Assembly: GCF_033115175.1 (NCBI RefSeq)
Contig: NC_084832.1
Coordinates: 9,971,342 to 10,035,341, forward strand
Direction: 5' to 3'
Origin: Lepus europaeus
Lineage: Eukaryota; Chordata; Mammalia; Lagomorpha; Leporidae
Length of the DNA: 64,000 bases
Made by a program: the position numbers and the translations under genes. Under the pieces are notes generated by a model. That model was not told the DNA's origin, made no database searches, and was given only the letters and a program-made list of their open reading frames with translations. Every line of letters begins with the position of its first letter. Position 1 is the first letter of the stretch. Shown in pieces: positions 36,241 through 51,726 of this stretch.

Positions 36241-36960
36241 TTCATAAATTTTAATAGTTTATGAAAACTGACAGGTTTACAATATTATGTTTTCCCAGCC
36301 AATAAGGTAATAATCCATAGCTCCATGTGTTCCAGGTCTTCTTTGGATTCTGAAGTAAAATTATGTTTTTTCATGTCAGATATTAAATGTATTATGTTAT
36401 CTTTATTGAATATTTTCTATATTTGTTGCTGTTTTATGTTTTTATTTGTTTAAAAAACTATAAATTTTTGTTTAAAAGAACTATACATTTTTGTTTAAAA
36501 GAACTATGCATTTTTGAATGTTCTCTAACCAACCACTTAGTGAACTATTTTATCAGATCTAAGAAAATCCACTTGATTTTTCTCCAAAACAATCTTACTT
36601 TAAAATAATGACTGTATCTTTTTTACATATTTATCATTTTATTTATTCTCCATCCTTGTTGTCTTGAAATTTCTAGTGCAATGTTGAGTACTTGTGATGA
36701 TAAAAAGCATTCTTAGTTTCACCAGGGAGGGCAGTGGAGGATGGCCCAAGTGCTTGGGCCCTGCACCCCATGGGAGACCAGGAGAAGCACCTGGCTCCTG
36801 CCTTCGGATCAGCGCGGAGCGCCGGCCGTGGCGGCCATTGGAGGGTGAACCAACGGCAAAAGGAAGACCCTTCTCTCTGTCTCTCTCTCACTGTCCACTC
36901 TGCCTGTCAAAAAAAAAAAAAAAAAAAAAGCATTCTTAGTTTCAGACTTCATTGGCGTAT
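36240..36960 (-). repeat. Old L1 fragment with nested truncated SINE
   Basis: Antisense L1 ORF2-like wording (GTTCCAGGTCTTCTTTGGAT; TGCAATGTTGAGTACTTG) is interrupted by the SINE at 36722-36924. Confidence 0.5.
36722..36924 (+). repeat. 5-prime-truncated young CSINE with long target duplication
   Basis: Starts inside the SINE body (GCAGTGGAGGATGGCCCAAG near the left edge) and ends in a long A run. Flanked by a perfect 20-bp duplication ending GCATTCTTAGTTTCA at 36702-36721 and 36925-36944. Confidence 0.92.
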
Positions 36961-37399
36961 TAGCCACTGTTCTCCAGAGAAACAGAACCAATCAAATATG
37001 CCTATGGAAAGAGCTACTTATTTTAAGGAATTGGTTCACACAGTTGTAGATGCTCATAAGTCCAAATTCTGTAGTTCAAATGAAATGACCATCAGTTAAG
37101 AGATCCAGGAAAGATCACTGTTGACGTCCAGGCTAGCCTGATGGGGCTGATGGAAATGTCCTTAGAGTGTGGCGATGGTTGTGAAATTACTGAAAATCAT
37201 TGATTTTACACTTAAAATCCGTGAATTTCATGGCATGTAAATATAGCTGTTTTTAAAAATGTGTCTACAAAATTGAACAATGAAGTGTTAAGACTGTCAT
37301 TTGGAGAAACACTTGTGATGAATGGCACCAAGTGGCTTTCTGGCATCTGGTTCCTTCTACGTTCAGTGACCAAAGCAGGGCAGCTTTGAGGGACTCGTG

Positions 37400-38620
37400 C
37401 CTTCAGGAAACATTCGCATGCGTTGGTGGATACACCGGAGATTCACGGTTCAAGAACAAAACAGAAGCGGGCCAGGTGGCCAGGGAAGGAGGGCAGGCAG
37501 CGTGGGCGGATTCCCGGAGCGGGTACGGGTGAGTCAGGCCCGCGGAGAGGCCCGTGGCCTGCGGCCTGTGCCAGGACAGAAGCCCCGCAGCGGGCCTGCC
37601 GGCGGGAGGCCGCCCGGAGCTGAGGAGCCCGGCGACGGAGCTGAGGCGCTGAGGAGCCCGGCGACGACCTGCAGGGCGTCCGGGCGGACAGGCCACCGCG
37701 AGGCCTCTGGAGCCGAACGCCAGCCTCTGCAGAGGCGGGATTTCCTCTTCCCAGGGCCCCGCTGGCTGCTGTGTGGACACAGCTGGGAGGTGGGGCCGGG
37801 CTGGCCACTGTTCCGCTGACCCAAGCCAGGACGAGGCAGGGGCTTGGCCGCGTCCGGTGGAAGGCGAGGGCGGCTGGGGTCCGTCAGGTGCAAGGGGCGC
37901 CCTCGCAGGACCCATCGTGGGATGCGAGGAACCAGCCAGTTGTCACACCCCGACCCGAGCTGGGCAGGGCTCCGAGCAGAACAGGCTAGCGGCGAGGCAG
38001 CCGGGGGCGCACGCCCAGCGCCGCTCCCAGGCGCCCCCTCCCCTCCATCTACGGTGGGAGCGCGAGCCTCCTCTGGAAAACTCCCGCTCCCGGCGTGCCC
38101 CGCGCGGTGGGCGGGGCCTGCGCGCGCGTGCGCCGTGGCGGAGCGCGCTGGCGGGGAGGCGAGGCGGTCGCTTCGAGCGTGCGACTCTGCGCCCTGAGGG
38201 GAGTGAGGGCGGGTTAGGTGCTGGAGGCTACTTGTGCCTTCGCGGGTAAGTGCGGCGGTGGCGGTTGGCGGCGTTAGGCCGGGGGCGGCCTTTCAGGAGT
38301 GGTCGCGCTCCTGGCGGGGCCGCCTGACGCGCTCGGGGCTCGCGGACGACTCTCCTCAGGGGCTGTGGGTCGGCGCCGCGAGGCGTCCGCTCCAAGTGCG
38401 GTGTCGGCGGGCGCCGGCCGGTGGGGCTTGGTCCGCTCTGCCGAGTCGGGGGTCGGAGCGGACAGGGCCAACCTGGATTCCGTTGGCCAGCCCCGGTGAC
38501 TGGTCCGAGGCAGCCCCCGAGATTTGAGGAGTCGCCCCCCTCCCCGGGTGGCCCACGGCACAGCCCGGGAACACGCGCGTTTGTTGAGTGACTAAACTCC
38601 GTTCCCAAGTGCCGTTGAAG
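37400..38620. promoter_or_regulatory. TEX30: CpG island: TEX30 promoter and probable first exon
   Basis: About 1.2 kb of CpG-dense sequence. A GC box (GGTGGGCGGGGCC, about 38,106-38,118) is followed at about 38,119-38,134 by alternating GCGCGC-type sequence resembling an NRF1 site. A CGCGGGTAAGTG donor places the end of a probable untranslated first exon at 38245. Direction and position fit TEX30, whose coding starts 3.4 kb downstream. The long open frames here are GC by-products. Confidence 0.75.
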
Positions 38621-38839
38621 CCCTGACTCCTGTGAGGCCTCCTGTGGGATTTTTGCTCGAGTGTTGTTCAGTGTGGGTAGTCGACCCGACCCCCGGAAGA
38701 CGAACTCCTAACGTTTTTGTTTGCCTCGTGACAGCCAACGTCATGCTGGAGGCGTAACAGATACCGCACTAACGGTTTTTAACTGAAAATTGATCCTTTT
38801 AGCGTTAAGAAGTAATCAGTTACGTTCTAGATGTAAGTA

Positions 38840-39275
38840 CTAATAGAAGTCAGCTATTGAATGCCCAGGATATATGGACGAACACGGTACTAAATGCAGT
38901 ACATATTTTAGTTGTCACAGCATCTTTAGAAGGTTGGTGGCGTTTATTTATTTATTTTTATTCATTTGAGAGAGGTGTCCGGTGGGTCACCACCACCACC
39001 ACTACCAAGTACCTGCCACAGCCTTGGTTGGGCTGGGAAGGGGAGGAGCCTAGAACTAAATCCCAGTCTTCCATGTGGGTGGCAGAACTATCTCACCTCT
39101 TGTCTCCCAGGGTGCACATTAGCAGGAAGCCTAGACTCTATTACATGGGATGTGAGTGCCCCAACCACCTAGCTCCCATCCCAATTTTCTTAGTGAAAGA
39201 CATGGAGGCTGAGCCAGGTTTTGAACCCTGCTCTCACCTGAATCCAAAGCCAGAGATCAAAACCCAGACTATCTG
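38840..39275 (-). repeat. MIR split by a CSINE
   Basis: Antisense MIR text flanks a CSINE: GAATGCCCAGGATATATGGA before, and GACATGGAGGCTGAGCCAGG with TTTTGAACCCTGC after. Confidence 0.65.
38945..39183 (-). repeat. CSINE, shortened
   Basis: Antisense copy with a (CAC)n run near 38,985-39,003 and the GTGCACATTAGCAGGAAGCC segment. In TEX30 intron 1. Confidence 0.7.
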
Positions 39276-39279
39276 GAGT

Positions 39280-41007
39280 AGGTTGCTGTGGGAGAATTTC
39301 AGTGTTTCTGAAAGTTGGTCCTGACTCCTGACGGGGAAATGGAGTTTCCCTAAATAAAAGCACCAAAACCCCATGTTGCTGGAGAGTAGTAGAACATTCT
39401 AGGTTAGGATAGTGATTGAACAATTGTGACTAATTTTAGTCCTTCCTGAAATATTAATATTACAGGAAAGGGATATATTTTTAAAAGACATAATCCCACC
39501 AACAATGGAGAGAATAGGACAGGAAGCACTAGGCAATCAAATAGCTCTGGAAAGCAATTCCTTAGCAAACCCTAATTTAATCTTAAACCAGTAGTAGGGA
39601 ATGCTGTGAAACAGTTCTGTATAAACTGCCAGAATCTTCAAGATGCACAGAAACTGGCAGCGCCTGATGCCTTTGGGATTGGGGGCTGGGGAGAGGGGGA
39701 GGTTGGTGGGGCAGTATTTAAATAAAGGTGAATTAGGTGAACTCTGAGAAGCAATTAGATACGTAAATCCCCTTCCTCATTTCACATTGTTGGGTAACTG
39801 CCTTTCCCTATATTGGAAGACTGGATATGGATTTATTCTTTTGAGAAAGTAAATAGGATATTTAAACTGGGGAACCCAAGACATAGTTAAAAGACACATT
39901 TATGAAAACAGGAATGCTAAAGTATGATGTCCTTTATCCCGCTTCTCCCACTCAGGTCCCAGAACTTGTACAACCATCCTCTAGACTTGAGAGAATTCTA
40001 CACACACAGACATACACAGATATGGAAAGATCTTCTGGAACGGGAAAGGAACTTGGTGGCTGAGGGAAAGATTTAGGATACCTCACTATTTACAATTTTG
40101 TGTTAAAAATTTGTACCATGCACATATATCACCTACTCAAAAATATATTCTTTTAAAAATTATGAACAGACACTTTGACTCAGCAGTCCCTCTCCTGGGA
40201 ATTTATCTTACACCTACATACATGTGAAAATAATGTGAGTACAGTACTGTCTGACAAGATACACAAGGAGCAGGTAATATTGGTTGTCTTTGGAGAAGGG
40301 ATCTGGGTGACGTGTCAAAAGTAGAATGAGAGATTTTTTTCACTGAATATTAATACCTTTTAAACATTGAACTTTGTTATTGCTACCTATTAAATAAGTG
40401 ATAAATGAACGAATAAAGGTTAATGGAGAAAAATGAGTGAAAAATGGAGATGGCTGATGTAGATAATACCTGAATAATAAAGTCTTTATAGTAATGCTGC
40501 ATAACCACCCCAAAATGTCAGTGACTCACATTTCATGCTATGGTTCTTCACATTATCTGTGGTTTAGATCTTGGTTGGAGTAGGCTAGACTCTGCTCTGG
40601 ACTTTAGTTTTGGGTTCATATCTGCTCTGTATGTCATTCTGGGACTCAGGCTGAGAAAAGCAAACCTTTTGAGTGTGTGCTTTCTTCACAGCTGAGGGTG
40701 AAAATAATGGGAGGGCTTTTGAAAACCAGCCATGCCTCAGCTGAAAAGTGGTGTGGTGAAACTTCTATAGTCCATTAGTTAAGACAGGTCACATAGCCAA
40801 ACCCCAAAGTCAAAAGGGTAAAGATATGTATTCTTGCCTATTAGGAGGTAGTACAAAGTGACATGACAGGGTGCATTTTCCATTAACTTTTTGAAGCCCT
40901 TTTTATGTATAAATTTAATTTTTGGCACCAAAATAAACTTGATTCCTTTTTCTACAAACTTTGTGAAGTACCTTTGTATGCTTTTCATATTTTTGTCAGG
41001 GTACAAC

Positions 41008-41010
<3 letters not shown>
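39280..41010 (+). other. TEX30 intron 1, mostly unassigned
   Basis: No exon seen. 40,490-40,800 has the look of an old interspersed repeat (CCACCCCAAAATGTCAGTGA) that I cannot name. Confidence 0.4.
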
Positions 41011-41011
<1 letters not shown>

Positions 41012-41045
<34 letters not shown>

Positions 41046-41368
41046 TATTTATTTGAAAGGAAAGAGTTACAGAGACAGGGAGTGACAGAAAGAGATCTTC
41101 CAGCAGCTGGTCCACTCCCCAAATAGCCGTAACAGCTGGGGCTAGGCTAGGCCAATGCCAGGAGCCTAGAAATTCATCTGGGTCTCTTCCCACGTGAGTA
41201 GCAGGGCTCCTAGTACTTGAGCCATTATATGCTGCTTTCCCCAGTCACACCAGCAGGGAGCTGGATGGTAGCTGAGCAGCCAGGACCCTAACCGGAGTTC
41301 TTCCTCCAACATGGGTGCTGGCATTGCAGGCAGCATCTGAACCTGTTGCTACACAATACTGGCCCTGC
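41012..41368 (-). repeat. CSINE
   Basis: Antisense copy beginning with T(27) and AAGATTTTATTTATTTGAAA, ending GCTACACAATACTGGCCC, about 270 nt before TEX30 exon 2. Confidence 0.88.
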
Positions 41369-41637
41369 ATCCTACTTTCATATGAATTATCTTAGGGCTT
41401 CTGTATCACAGTACCACATTTACTTCCTCTTATATAATATTGGCCCTGTGAGCAATTCTGAGTGCCCAGTAGAAGCCTTGAAAATAATGTTTACTTAAAT
41501 AATATATATGTAGACTCCAGTTTTTAGAGAAGTTGTAGTTCTGAATGTTGGTTTCAACTGCCTAATGTGTTCATTCACGGTTCTTGTGTCATATCCACGT
41601 CTGCCAATCACCTTTCACAACAGAATCTTCTTTTCAG

Positions 41638-41690
41638 GGAGATGTCCTTTGCTTCTCAGATGTAATGCACTTTGTTATTCAGCAGTGAAA

Positions 41691-41705
<15 letters not shown>
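41638..41705 (+). CDS. TEX30: TEX30 exon 2 (leader plus MNHTE)
   Basis: After the pyrimidine-rich acceptor TCTTCTTTTCAG. Coding begins at the ATG at 41691 and gives five residues before donor GTAATACA. The exon 5-prime edge is inferred; a later acceptor near 41682 is possible. Confidence 0.75.
41642..41688 (+). promoter_or_regulatory. Cluster of three upstream ORFs before TEX30
   Basis: In the leader just before the TEX30 ATG: ATG at 41642 opens a seven-codon uORF ending TAA at 41665. ATG at 41660 is followed directly by TAA (a start-stop element). ATG at 41665, overlapping that stop as TAATG, opens a seven-codon uORF ending TGA at 41688, two bases before the TEX30 start. All are in the transcript if the exon begins at the TCTTCTTTTCAG acceptor (41637/41638). 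Confidence 0.55.
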
Positions 41706-46060
<4,355 letters not shown>

Positions 46061-46411
46061 TTGTTGTTAGTTAAAAGCCATGTTATTTTGAATACAAGTA
46101 TAGCTAATTTGATAAAGAGCAGTATACCTCTTAGCATTATGAGGTATATTTTAGACTAAAGTTCTTTAATGTTCCCATTCTTAAACGTTTTAATTGTGAA
46201 ATTAACATCTTTTGAAAGCACTGTTACAGTTGTATAAAGATGATGTACAAATATTAAAATTGTTCTAAATATAATTTATTTTCATTAGTATAGTAATTAA
46301 GGTTTTGGGAAAAAATTAAATGTTTGAATTTTGTTACAGCTGTACTTTTGTCTTATTCATATACAACTGAGAAAATACTGAAATTTTTGTGAGGCAGTCT
46401 CATCTTTAAAA

Positions 46412-46417
46412 AATAAA
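46412..46417 (+). terminator. Candidate TEX30 polyadenylation signal
   Basis: AATAAA 350 nt after the TEX30 stop, the first canonical hexamer in the AT-rich 3-prime UTR. ATTAAA-type variants occur earlier, around 46,250-46,320, and could also serve. Confidence 0.5.
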
Positions 46418-46694
46418 ATCAAAATTTTTACTTTAGAAAGTTCATAGATTTAAAGAGATCCATCTTTATTAAAAGATGAACCTCAATTAAAAGGTAAACC
46501 TCAATTAAGGGATAAGAATGGAGACATTTCAAATATGAGAACTCTGAATACATTTTAAAGTAATAATTTCAAGAAATGTTTGCTATAGGTCTGCAATAGG
46601 CAAATACTCTGGTTTGCAAACAGGAGTGAGTACCTGGAGCTTAGAACAGAGTGGGAAATCAATTAAGAGGAGAACTAGAGACTGACATTGGATG

Positions 46695-46965
46695 GGTATT
46701 GTGTGTTGGGTTATGCTGCTACTTGTGACTCCACCAGAATTCCTGTTTCAGTCCTGGCAGCTCTACTTTAAATCTAGCTTTCTGTTTATGTACCTGGGAT
46801 ATCAGCAGATGACCTTGGCCCTGTCACACACATGGAAGACTTGGATGGAGTTGCAGGCTCCTGGCTTTGGCCTGGACCAGCGTTACAGTAATTTGGAGAG
46901 TGAATCAGCAATTGGGTGAACTGTCTGTCTCTCCCTTTCTGTAACTCTGCCTTTTAAATAGAGGA
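46695..46965 (+). repeat. CSINE, strongly diverged
   Basis: Recognisable by ACATGGAAGACTTGGATGGA, GGCTCCTGGCTTTGGCCTGG and TGTAACTCTGCCTTTTAAAT. Confidence 0.7.
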
Positions 46966-47424
46966 GAATTAAATAATGGCTAAATAGTAAGACTGGCATC
47001 TGTGTTGTATCTGGATAGAATTGTGGACACTTAATTTTGCCTTGCAAAGTTCAGATACCTTTTAAACTGGATTGTGAATGATATTGAATTATTTATAAAA
47101 GTGTGTTTCCTATAAAGTGCACAAAAATGAGGCTGATATTAAATTCATATTGAAGGTTGTAGTAAAGAGTGTTTTTTCTATAGTAAGAAAACCCTTTCCC
47201 TAGCTTCCTTCTCTCAATGTTCAGTCCTTCAGATAGCTGTCGGGGGCATGGGCTGCTGGCAAATTTTTCAGAGCCCTCATTTCTCCAGCCCTAGTAGAGT
47301 CAGTGGGTTTTAATTTTTATTTAGTTTTCTAAATATAACCTAATAAACAGTTTACTCCATGGAATGAAGTCATATACAACTATAAGTCCCAAATATTTGT
47401 ATTACTTAGTGTGTAATAGTTAAC

Positions 47425-48088
47425 TTTTTTTAAAAAATTATTTATCTGGGCCGGCGCTGTGGCTCAACAGGCTAATCCTCCGGCTAGCGGCGCCGGCACA
47501 CCGGGTTCTAGGTCCCGGTCGGGGCGCCGGATTCTGTCCCGGTTGCCCCTCTTCCAGGCCAGCTCTCTGCTATGGCCTGGGAGTGCAGTGGAGGATGGCC
47601 CAAGTGCTTGGGCCATGCACCCCATGGGAGACCAGGAGAAGCACCTGGCTCCTGCCTTTGGATCAGTGCGGTGCACCAGCCGCAGCGGCCATTGAGGGGT
47701 GAACCAACGGCAAAGGAAGACCTTTCTCTCTGTCTCTCTCTCACTGTCCACTCTGCCTGTCAAAAAAAATATATATATATATTTATCTGAAAACATTACA
47801 CAGAGAATGAGAGGCAGAGAGAGAGGGAGAGAGATGTCCATCCATTGATTCACTCCTCAATTGGCTGCAATAGCCACAGCTACGCTAATCCAAAGCCAGG
47901 AGCCTTCTCCAGGTCTCCCACGTGGGCACAGGGGTCCAAGGACTTGGGCCATCTTCTACTGCTTTGCCAGGCCATAGCAGAGAGCTGCATTGGAAGTGGA
48001 GCAGCCGGGGCTCGTACTGGCACCCATATGGGATGCTGGCATGGCAAATTGTGGTTTTACCCACTACACCACAGCACCAGCCCCAAGA
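47425..48088 (-). repeat. CSINE hosting a young SINE
   Basis: Antisense CSINE (parts 47425-47448 and 47781-48088, ending CTACACCACAGCACCAGCCC) interrupted by the copy at 47449-47780. Confidence 0.88.
47449..47780 (+). repeat. Young CSINE subfamily copy
   Basis: GGCCGGCGCTGTGGCTCAAC head to an A run and (AT)n. Flanked by ATTTATCTG at 47440-47448 and 47781-47789. Confidence 0.92.
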
Positions 48089-48129
48089 GTTAACTTTTAA
48101 TTATTCTTGAACAAAACAAATTTTTAAAA

Positions 48130-48969
48130 ATGTAGACATACCACAAAGCAGATTCATAGAATGACAATCAGTTTAATACTCTGACTTCAGAATCAGCCTT
48201 TAAGGCTTCCTGGTCTGGCTGAAAAGCCCATGAGAACATTTCATTCATGGAAAGCCAAGACACTGTGGCAAAAAATGTTCTACATGAAGGATGGCTGAGT
48301 GATACCCCAGCAGAAGGAAGTTGCTATCAAAGAAGGATGTACTTTTCTCTAAAGGGAGGAGAGAACTTCAGCTTTGCTTACAGCCTTGTCCAAATACTGG
48401 TGGAGTTTGTGGACTCAAAGGCTTCCATAGCCTAGGCAGCACATGTCAAGAGCCTCAGGTGGTCACTGACGTCATACATAAGAGTGTTAATTGTTAAATT
48501 AACAAGAGGAGTCACTGTGCACTAACTCCCCTTACAGGACCTATGTTCTCAATGAGTTGTATTGAGAGTTAACTGTAAAACCAGTTCTCAAACAGTTTGT
48601 GTGTGTACAAATTGTTGAAATCTTAACTTGGTGTGAAGTTGGTCTTCTGTGTGCAAAGTTAATTGAAAATGAATCTTAAGGCTGGCGCCATGGCTCACTT
48701 GGCTAATCATCCGTCTGTGGCACCAGCACACCGGGTTCTAGACACTATTGGGTCGCCAGATTCTGTCCCAGTTGCTCCTCTTCCAGTCCAGCTCTCTGCT
48801 GTGGCCCAAGAAGGCAGTGGAGGATGGCCCAAGTGCTTGGGCCCTGCACCCGCATGGGAGACCAGGAGAAGCACCTGGCTCCTGCCTTCAGATCAACACG
48901 GTGCGCTGGCCCCAGCGGCCATTTGGGGGTGAACCAACGGAAAAATGAACACCTTTCTCTCTCTCTCTC

Positions 48970-49000
<31 letters not shown>

Positions 49001-49200
49001 ACTTTTCACTCTGCCTGTCAAAAAAAAAAGAAAAGAAAATGAATCTTAATGGAGAATGGGACTGGCAAGGGGAGAGGGAGGAGTTGGAGGGTGAGAGTAT
49101 GGATGGGAGGGTGGGTATGGTGGGAAGAATAACTGTATTCCTAAAGTTGTACTTAAGAAATTTGTATTCCTTAAAAAATAAATCTTAAAAACTATAATGA
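48130..49200 (+). mobile_element. Lagomorph L1 3-prime end, sense, with nested SINE
   Basis: Sense L1 3-prime text (GGCTTCCTGGTCTGGCTGAA, GGCAGCACATGTCAAGAGCC), a G-rich tract at 49,065-49,125, then TTAAAAAATAAATCTTAAAA. Split by a SINE at 48680-49034. Confidence 0.75.
48680..49034 (+). repeat. Young CSINE subfamily copy
   Basis: Flanked by the perfect duplication GAAAATGAATCTTAA at 48665-48679 and 49035-49049; carries a long CT run at 48,955-49,000. Confidence 0.93.
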
Positions 49201-49644
49201 AATAAAGAATTTAAAAAATTGTAGACATAGACCAAGTTTTGAAAAAAATCGTATCAAAAGATAAACAATATCCAGAGCTGTTCAAAATATAATCACTGGT
49301 CTATTAACTGTAAATCAATTGAGGAATATTAATACTGTAAACCAGAAATAAAACTAATGGAAAATAAAATGATATCTTAGTGCAAAACACACCATAATAT
49401 AAAAGTATGATGACAAAACAGTTAAAAGGTTACTAATCTGAGTTTGTAAAATTAAACTGTTGGCTTAATATATGGGTAACCATTAAGATACTGTTTGAAG
49501 TTGATTTTCCCAAATTGTTTATACACTACTGTTCCTTATTAATGTAATGAGTTTGTGTTTCAAAACTGTGTACCTCACGATGGCTGGGGAAAGATACTAG
49601 TGATAACATCTAAGACTGAAATGAACATTCAGAAAACAATTGAT

Positions 49645-49955
49645 GGGGCCAGCACTGTGGCCTAGCCCCCTTCAGTGCTGGCAACCCATATGGGTGCTGG
49701 ATCAAGTCCCGGCTGCTCCACTTCCCATTCAGCTCTCTGCTATGGCCTGGGAAAGCAGTAGAAGATGGCCCAAGTCCTTGGGCCCCTGCATTCTCATGGG
49801 AAACCCAGAAGAAGCTCCTTGCTTCAGAAAGACCCAGCTCCTGCTGTGCTGCCGTTTGGGGAGTGAACCAGTGGACTGAAGCTCACTCTCTCTCTCCGAC
49901 TCTGCCTCTCTGTAACTCTGCCTTTCAAATAAATAAAAAATAAATAAATAAAAAA
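49645..49955 (+). repeat. CSINE
   Basis: GGGGCCAGCACTGTGGCCTA head to CAAATAAATAAAAAATAAAT tail. Confidence 0.88.
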
Positions 49956-50079
49956 AATCCTGTCTGGTTTCCTGCATAAATTTGCCAGTTGTTGTAGAAA
50001 ATATGTAGCTCTTTTAGATTTGAGATTATAGTCATAGAGCCATCCTGGTACCCTCTCTGGTAGACCTTAATTAACAGTA

Positions 50080-50285
50080 ACTCAGACCAGTGCTTCCCAA
50101 CAGGAGTTTTATCCCTCTGGACATTTGGGAATATCTAGAAACAGTTTTGTCACAGCTGGGGTAAGGGAGCTACTGGTACCCCATCCATAAATGGGTGTTG
50201 CTAAAAACCCTACAGTGGTAGCAACAACAACATATCTTGTCCAATATTTGAGTGATTCCCATATTGAGAAACTTTGTCCTAGACA
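50080..50285. repeat. hAT-Charlie-like DNA transposon fragment
   Basis: CCCTCTGGACATTTGGGAAT, TTTTGTCACAGCTGGGGTAA and ATTGAGAAACTTTGTCCT recall a short nonautonomous hAT element; family name not assigned. Confidence 0.45.
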
Positions 50286-50514
50286 AACTAGTTTTGGTAT
50301 TTAGTCATCTTTAAATCCGTTCCCCACCATTAAAAGTTTAGAAAGATCTAAAGAAGTAAAGTGTTCAAATAACAAATCCACTTTAAGGTAGTTAACTAAA
50401 TGACTTAGAGAATCTGCAATCAAGTAAGAGAAATTGAATATTTTACCAGTGATCAACATGCTGGAAAAATCCAGAGGAATTGCTAGTTTCTTCCCCAGCT
50501 AATGAATATCTTAC

Positions 50515-51050
50515 CACGCATATAGGAGTGCCATCCTTTGCTTTGGTCCAGTAGAGTAGGAGCCTCTTGTATAATTGATCTCATATTCTTTAATATTTGG
50601 GGAAAGTAAGCACTCAGTACATCTTTGTTGCCTTCAGTTAAACTTAAGTGGCAGAGGAGGTCTGAACAGTTCACTGCAATGTAATATTTCTTGAACTCAC
50701 CTTGAGTAGTCAAAGACAAAGGAATATTAATTGTATCTTCAAAGGAATAGTACTACCCAAAGGAGTCTTAACATTTTTGATTACTGGTCTGGAGTATCTT
50801 TTCTACATGTGCTAAAATTGTGTTTGCTCAGTAAACTTGCATGCCCATCCTCTCTAGACTTTAAAGGAAATAGAACAATACTTGGAGCTGCCTCTGCTCC
50901 ACCCTTAATTCTGACATAGCAAAAGACATCACAAGGAGTCCCTAGGAATCATCATAGGGTGAAAAGGATTCAGTTGGAAGGTATTCCAAATTCCAACTTT
51001 GTTTTTCAGCAAATAAATAGATTGTTGAAGGGGAGTGTTGCCAACAAATC
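50515..51050 (-). pseudogene. Unidentified coding-like remnant, possibly a decayed exon
   Basis: On the minus strand between TEX30 and CCDC168, two peptide-like stretches stand out from the repeat background: GFVGNTPLQQSIYLLKNKVG near 51,045-50,930 and YYIAVNCSDLLCHLSLTEGN with ILKNMRSIIQEAPTLLDQSK near 50,700-50,520. The block is bounded by a good acceptor (CTTTTTTGCTAGCAG, exon from 51050) and a good donor (ATGCGTG/GTAAGA at 50515). The reading frame is not continuous between the two stretches, so if it was an exon it is broken here. I do not recognise the protein. It could be a lost neighbour gene, an old retro-insertion or chance. Confidence 0.35.
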
Positions 51051-51726
51051 CTGCTAGCAAAAAAGAAGTATAAAATAAGGTGTTCTGTTTAAGAAAAAAA
51101 AAAGTGCCCATAACAGGCAAATTATTATGTGTCCTACACAGTGGAAATGGGACCCAAAAAATTATTAAGAATGTATCTGAAATTCAGATTAAATTGAACA
51201 TCCAGTGTTTTAATTTGCTTAATCAGCTCTATGTTCATTTTAAGAAAGTGCTATTTTCCTGATCACAAATAAGCATAAAATATGTGATTTCTGATGGTAA
51301 TAGAAATTATCCTATCAGGTGTTTTGTACCAATTCAAAGTTACTCTGTGTTTCTTGAGTTATTCAGCAGTGATAATCTGACTATGCTAAAGGATTATGTA
51401 TAGAATTACATTGTTTTATATGAAATTGATGGAGGATAATTTTTATTTTAATTTATTAAAATAAAATAAAAATTATCGCTATACATGTCTCACCAGTGAG
51501 CTTCCATTATTGCTAAAGAAAGTTGATGTGAGCTCAGGTAAATAGCCACTATGACACGTATGTCAGTCACTTAGGCTCATAGCCTTCACTGCTGCACTTG
51601 ATAAGACACTGAGCCACACTGGAAGCTTTCTGGCAGAGCATTGTATGTGGTGATGAGACACGCACACCAGCTTTTTGTGTTTGGGATGTCCTGTACAGAG
51701 GACTTCTGAATGAGACACCAATCTAG

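Noticed and set aside
37397-38608. Overlapping long open frames in the TEX30 CpG island
   Set aside because: Same GC-composition artefact; no homology, no conserved start, overlapping on both strands.
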